Assembly (NCBI GenBank): GCA_910585545.1
Contig: CAJUFN010000004.1
Span: 1-64,000 of the forward strand
Direction of reading: 5' to 3'
DNA: 64,000 nt
Origin: an uncultured Lachnospiraceae bacterium
Lineage (GTDB): Bacteria > Bacillota > Clostridia > Lachnospirales > Lachnospiraceae
The position numbers and the translations under genes are program-made. A model generated the notes under the pieces. That model was not told the DNA's origin, ran no database searches, and worked only from the letters and a program-made list of their open reading frames with translations. This document shows positions 60,536 to 64,000 of this stretch, piece after piece. Within the stretch, counting starts at the first letter, position 1, and each line of letters opens with the position of its first letter.

Positions 60536-60570
60536 AAAATAACATATTTAAATAAGATTGGAGAAAAAAC

Positions 60571-61386
60571 ATGATACTTCATAATATATTGATAAAAACA
60601 GGAGAATTTTCTGCTTCCTTACAGATTACACTTTGGCAGGATTCTCCCGAATTCATGATACAGAAAAGGCCATTGATTCTAATCTGTCCCGGAGGCGGAT
60701 ATCAAAAAGTATCCGACCGCGAAGCCGACCCGGTTGCCGCTAAGTTCTATGCAATGGGATATCATACTGCAATCCTGCGCTACAGTGTTGCACCAGCGCC
60801 GTATCCAACAGCGCTTTTGCAGCTTGCAGGCGCCATGAAATTAATCCGCGACCGTGCCAACCAATGGCTGATTGATACAGATAAAGTTATTGTAGCGGGA
60901 TTTTCTGCCGGCGGACATCTGGCTTGTTCTCTTGGAGTATTTTGGAGAGAAGAATTCCTCGAAAGATATTATAAATGTGACAGTGAGATTTTCCGTCCAA
61001 ACGGACTGATCCTCGGCTATCCCGTGATCACTTCCGGCGAATATGCACACGAGGAATCATTTGTCAATCTGCTCGGCGACCAAGAAGACTTAATCGACAA
61101 AGTATCCTTGGAACATCTGGTAAACGAAGATATGCCTCCTACTTTTCTGTGGCATACAGACTCCGACCCTTCTGTTCCTGTAGAAAACTCGTTACTGCTT
61201 TACATGGCGCTTCACCAATACAACATCCCTGCGGAATTTCATGTTTTCCAAAACGGCGGACATGGACTTTCTCTTGCGACACCGCTTTCCCAAGGAAGTG
61301 ATGGACGTGGTATCCAAAGAGAATGCGAGCCTTGGATTGATTTAGCCCATACGTGGATCGAAAGCAATTTCGGTATCTTTGCTTAA
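60571..61386 (+). CDS. Alpha/beta-hydrolase (acetyl-esterase/BD-FAE-like)
   Basis: 271 residues. Oxyanion region ICPGGGYQ near 33, nucleophile Ser in GFSAGGHL near 110 (G-x-S-x-G), acidic residue in WHTDSDPSVP near 194, and His in NGGHGLSL near 230. Cytoplasmic by lack of a signal. The family includes carbohydrate acetyl-esterases and feruloyl esterases, which would suit removal of O-acetyl groups from imported sugars. It is a solitary plus-strand gene with a strong terminator. Confidence 0.88.
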   Translation: MILHNILIKTGEFSASLQITLWQDSPEFMIQKRPLILICPGGGYQKVSDREADPVAAKFYAMGYHTAILRYSVAPAPYPTALLQLAGAMKLIRDRANQWLIDTDKVIVAGFSAGGHLACSLGVFWREEFLERYYKCDSEIFRPNGLILGYPVITSGEYAHEESFVNLLGDQEDLIDKVSLEHLVNEDMPPTFLWHTDSDPSVPVENSLLLYMALHQYNIPAEFHVFQNGGHGLSLATPLSQGSDGRGIQRECEPWIDLAHTWIESNFGIFA

Positions 61387-61420
61387 ATCTTCTCACCGAC
61401 AAAGATATCTGCTAGTACCA

Positions 61421-61466
61421 GACAGGGGAGCAGGCGGCCTGCATTTGCCGCTTGCTCCCCTGTTTT
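61421..61466 (+). terminator. Terminator of the esterase gene
   Basis: ACAGGGGAGCA-GCGGC pairs with GCCGC-TGCTCCCCTGT, then TTTT on the plus strand, 35 bp after the stop. Confidence 0.9.
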
Positions 61467-61506
61467 CATACTTATAGATATAATAACAGCTATATCCATC
61501 TTCCAC

Positions 61507-61941
61507 CTAGAATCTTCTTTCCCTGTTCCAATACTCTGCGATTGCCCAATTCTGTATTTCCAAATACATTTTTCCGTACAACTCCTCGAATTTCATCCAT
61601 ACTAACTTATGATTATGTTCGATCGGCCTTTGTACCATTTCCAAAAGTTCTCCTGCATAATAAGTCTGTATTGGATGATAATAACCCATTTTGGGATTCT
61701 CGATATAAGCTTCTGCAGAACCGATTTTATACTCTACGGAAACCTTATATCCAATCTCTTCCATACATTCGCGTCTGATACAGTCTTGATCAGTCTCTCC
61801 CTTCTTCATGCCGCCGCCTAATAAAAAATAGCCTTTCGGAATCTTTACGACTCCGATGTAATCATCCTTCTTCGGAATTAGATATGCACCTTTTCTATTC
61901 CTGTATTTCACTTCCTTAGGTGTTCCTACTATCTTATGCAT
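61507..61941 (-). CDS. Nudix hydrolase
   Basis: 144 residues. The Nudix box reads GGGMKKGETDQDCIRRECME, continuing EIGYK (G-x5-E-x7-R-E-x-x-E-E-x-G), residues about 43-67. The family cleaves nucleoside diphosphates linked to another group; the substrate is not predictable. ATG 61941 follows AAGGAGATGTGGGT; a longer ORF upstream has no site. Confidence 0.9.
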   Translation of the reverse strand: MHKIVGTPKEVKYRNRKGAYLIPKKDDYIGVVKIPKGYFLLGGGMKKGETDQDCIRRECMEEIGYKVSVEYKIGSAEAYIENPKMGYYHPIQTYYAGELLEMVQRPIEHNHKLVWMKFEELYGKMYLEIQNWAIAEYWNRERRF

Positions 61942-62051
61942 ACCCACATCTCCTTTATCCTTTGCTGCCGTTTTTCCTGTCATCTGTTGCCCACGCACTC
62001 TGGCTGGTGCATTTTATATTTATCATACGAAAAATATCAGTAATATTCAAC

Positions 62052-62582
62052 TCAATATTTACATTTTTCCATCTTACGCTGCTGCTTTTCCAATCCCCCT
62101 TCTAATTCAAGCAATTGCATTTTCTTTTCAATTCCCCCTGCATATCCCGTAAGACTTCCATTCGTTCCCACAACACGATGGCAGGGTACAATAATAGAAA
62201 TCGGATTATGTCCGACCGCGCCTCCTACAGCCTGTGCCGACATGCGCACCAGCCCTCTTTGTTCTGCGATTTTCTTTGCAATTTCTCCATAAGTCATCGT
62301 CTTGCCATAAGGAATCGAAAGTAAAATCTCCCAGACTTCTTTTCTAAAAGTTGTTGACTCTAGCGATAACTGCGGCGTAAAATCCGGCTCGGCTCCGCCA
62401 AAATAAATATCCAGCCAATGTATTGTCTCTTCAAATATTTTTAATGGTTTCTCTTTACAGTCTTTTGGCATTGTTGAAGCAAAATATTTCTGCCCATCCA
62501 ACCACAGACCCGTAAGTGCTGTTCCATCGCTTGCCATCGTAATACCGCCCAAAGGCGAATCATAATGATATCTATATGTCAT
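62052..62582 (-). CDS. ogt: Methylated-DNA-protein cysteine methyltransferase
   Basis: A suicide enzyme that removes alkyl groups from O6-guanine (176 residues). The active-site motif is IIVPCHRVVG near residue 127, preceded by the helix-turn-helix arginine-finger region (TYGEIAKKIAEQRG... QAVGGAVGHNP). The N-terminal ribonuclease-H-like domain is short and there is no AdaA-type domain, so it is Ogt type. The ATG at 62582 follows GGGAGGTGTCGAT. Confidence 0.93.
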   Translation of the reverse strand: MTYRYHYDSPLGGITMASDGTALTGLWLDGQKYFASTMPKDCKEKPLKIFEETIHWLDIYFGGAEPDFTPQLSLESTTFRKEVWEILLSIPYGKTMTYGEIAKKIAEQRGLVRMSAQAVGGAVGHNPISIIVPCHRVVGTNGSLTGYAGGIEKKMQLLELEGGLEKQQRKMEKCKY

Positions 62583-62689
62583 ATCGACACCTCCCTGCCT
62601 ATAATAATACCACATTGCCAAAAGATATTGACAATTTCTTTTTCCGGGAGTACTCTATTTTAAAATATTTTACCGAAGGAGAACCCCTT

Positions 62690-63442
62690 ATGAACGTTTA
62701 TTTTGTTATGCTTTATTTTTTTGTATATAGTTTTTTCGGATGGTGTACGGAGGTTGCATTTGCCGCTTTTAAAGAACACCGTTTCGTCAATCGAGGTTTC
62801 CTAAATGGACCTCTTTGCCCAATTTACGGATTCGGAGTTTCCATTGTCATCCTGTTTTTAACCCCATATAAGAATAACCTGCCTCTCCTTTTTGTGACTT
62901 CAATCCTTCTCGTCACACTGTTGGAAGGACTGACTGGCTGGTGTATGGAGAAAATTTTTCATCATAAGTGGTGGGATTACTCGCAAATACCTTTCAATAT
63001 CGGCGGTTACGTATGTCTTTTGTTTTCGCTGATTTGGGGCGCATTCTGCGTTGTGATCCTTAAACTATTCCATCCTCTGATACAAAAGCCACTGGAATTT
63101 CTGCCATTTCCCATTGGCGTCATGCTCATCGCAATACTAAGCGGATTATTGATTACCGACACTTGTGTGACTGCATCTGAGATTTTCAAACTCAACCAAA
63201 ATCTCGAAAAGCTGGAAAAAATCGCCGCAGATTTACATGGATTTTCCGACCGGATTGGAATAGATATTTACAAACGAACCATGCATACTATGGATACTGT
63301 AGAAGAACTGAATCAGCGCTATCATGAACTGGAACATAAAATCATAAAAACCTCCGCGCGGCTGTTTCTCGCATTTCCACATATGGAATCACGAAAACAC
63401 AAAAAATTGTTTGCGGAACTCCGAAGGAGAATATCAAAATAA
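62690..63442 (+). CDS. CmpB-type (PF06541) multi-pass membrane protein
   Basis: 250 residues. N-terminal half has about four or five membrane segments with conserved elements FFGWCTEVAFAAFKEHRFVNRG (in parts), GPLCPIYGFG and WWDYSQIPFNIGGYVCLLFS. The C-terminal 80 residues are charged helices with coiled-coil character and are probably cytoplasmic. Such proteins are annotated as putative ABC permeases, but no ATPase gene is adjacent. ATG 62690 has GAAGGAG 9 bp upstream. Confidence 0.8.
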   Translation: MNVYFVMLYFFVYSFFGWCTEVAFAAFKEHRFVNRGFLNGPLCPIYGFGVSIVILFLTPYKNNLPLLFVTSILLVTLLEGLTGWCMEKIFHHKWWDYSQIPFNIGGYVCLLFSLIWGAFCVVILKLFHPLIQKPLEFLPFPIGVMLIAILSGLLITDTCVTASEIFKLNQNLEKLEKIAADLHGFSDRIGIDIYKRTMHTMDTVEELNQRYHELEHKIIKTSARLFLAFPHMESRKHKKLFAELRRRISK

Positions 63443-63449
63443 AGCAGAA

Positions 63450-63495
63450 GAAAGCATCCATTCTGAGGTGACCTCAAAAAAGTGGATGCTTTTTT
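63450..63495 (+). terminator. Terminator after the CmpB-type gene
   Basis: AAAGCATCCA-TT pairs with AGTGGATGCTTT; the loop holds an inner TGAGGT/ACCTCA stem. TTTTTT follows on the plus strand; the A-rich left side may also serve the convergent EAL gene. Confidence 0.8.
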
Positions 63496-63509
63496 GTCGC
63501 TATTTTCAT

Positions 63510-64000
63510 TTACATTCCATTTTGATTCATATTAAGGACAGGCTTCGTTTCCTGCGCCGGCAGCACTCGATAAAAGTAATACCCCTGCATATAGTCACAG
63601 GAAATCCGTCGAAGCAATTCCACCTGTTCGATAGTCTCTACACCTTCACACAATACCTCAAACTCCAAGCTATGAAACAGGTCGATCATACTCTTTAGCA
63701 AGGTGATGCCCTTGGAGTCTATCGCTGCATTCAAAATAGAGTGGTCAATCTTGACAATATCGATGGGATAATCCCGCAGATTGGAAAAGGAGGTATAGCT
63801 GCTTCCTATATCATCCAATGCAATACGAAATCCCATACTTTTGCTTCGAGACACATTCTCAAAGACCATCTTTTCGTCATGCTTCATGATGTTCTCTGTG
63901 ATTTCGATTACCAACTGGGAATGGTCAAAAACATACTGTGTGGCAATCTGCTCCAGACGAGATACAAAATCTTCTTGGTCAAGAGTGATTCTGGCGAAGT
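63510..64000 (-). CDS. EAL-domain protein, C-terminal part (cut by window edge)
   Basis: The open frame continues through 63998 to the window edge without a start. The part seen is the last 162 residues of an EAL cyclic-di-GMP phosphodiesterase domain: VIEITENIM, ALDDIGSSYTSFSNL, VKIDHSIL and CEGVETIEQVELLRRI, then GYYFYRVLP. The DDxGxxY-like metal site (DDIGSSY) and KxD are present, so this part looks catalytically competent. N-terminal sensor or GGDEF domains cannot be seen. Confidence 0.9.
   Translation of the reverse strand, partial: FARITLDQEDFVSRLEQIATQYVFDHSQLVIEITENIMKHDEKMVFENVSRSKSMGFRIALDDIGSSYTSFSNLRDYPIDIVKIDHSILNAAIDSKGITLLKSMIDLFHSLEFEVLCEGVETIEQVELLRRISCDYMQGYYFYRVLPAQETKPVLNMNQNGM

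Larger units (their letters stand above)
60232..60570. other. Intergenic region between divergent flavodiiron and esterase genes
   Basis: 339 bp with no ORF. It contains the 184-bp inverted-repeat element (60290-60473) and the esterase promoter (60507-60535). Confidence 0.7.

Overview
The window looks like a chromosomal segment of a low-GC, anaerobic gut Firmicute, most likely a Lachnospiraceae member of the Mediterraneibacter / Ruminococcus torques-gnavus / Blautia kind. The clues are the WhiA-RapZ-HPr locus, type III glutamine synthetase, a flavodiiron protein fused to rubredoxin, YesM/YesN-type regulators, very large surface glycosidases with FIVAR tails, and sigma-A promoters of Firmicute type. 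Species assignment is inference. Almost all genes lie on the minus strand.

Left part (1-15.2 kb) is mostly housekeeping: tRNA-Arg (cut by the window edge), Gly and Pro under one near-perfect promoter; an rRNA methyltransferase-RdgB-phosphodiesterase operon; a 57-residue Asn/Ser/Ala/Lys-rich protein too short for ordinary gene calling; glnN; fba; tRNA-Glu; a lipid kinase; murB-rapZ-whiA and an HPr paralogue whose phosphorylatable His15 is Asp; a CNNM/CorC-type membrane protein; a sigma-like protein without region 4; a parvulin; and nth.

15.1-25.9 kb is a sugar uptake and sensing block. An mglBAC-type ABC importer is preceded by an operon for a periplasmic-binding-protein-like lipoprotein, a YesM-type kinase and a YesN-type regulator. 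A second YesN-type regulator lies downstream. A long inverted repeat sits just upstream of the mglB promoter and is a candidate activator site.

26-56 kb is a host-glycan or plant-glycan surface region. It encodes three giant secreted enzymes: GH84, an unassigned (alpha/alpha)-barrel protein of 1953 residues, and GH20. All three end in a near-identical FIVAR plus TGD-TM-KKK tail. Between the last two lies a compact cohesin/dockerin operon: an FKBP/trigger-factor-like lipoprotein, two surface-anchored cohesin proteins, and a GH3 glucosidase carrying both a cohesin-like domain and a dockerin. A ROK repressor gene is next to it, and a shared ATTAAT-N3-(A/T)TTAAT site lies upstream of both the operon and the 1953-residue gene. 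Embedded in the region are a VanR/VanS/VanY-like set without any ligase genes and a MNT/HEPN toxin-antitoxin-like pair with a 15-bp palindromic promoter.

56-64 kb returns to mixed genes: an asparagine-synthase-like protein lacking its N-terminal glutaminase end, an NlpC/P60-like protein, a flavodiiron-rubredoxin protein, a 184-bp MITE-like inverted-repeat element, an esterase, a Nudix hydrolase, an alkyltransferase, a CmpB-type membrane protein and the C-terminal part of an EAL protein cut by the window edge.

The best candidate for an undescribed system is the mini-cellulosome-like operon at 43.3-49.0 kb with its ROK regulator and neighbouring anchored hexosaminidases.
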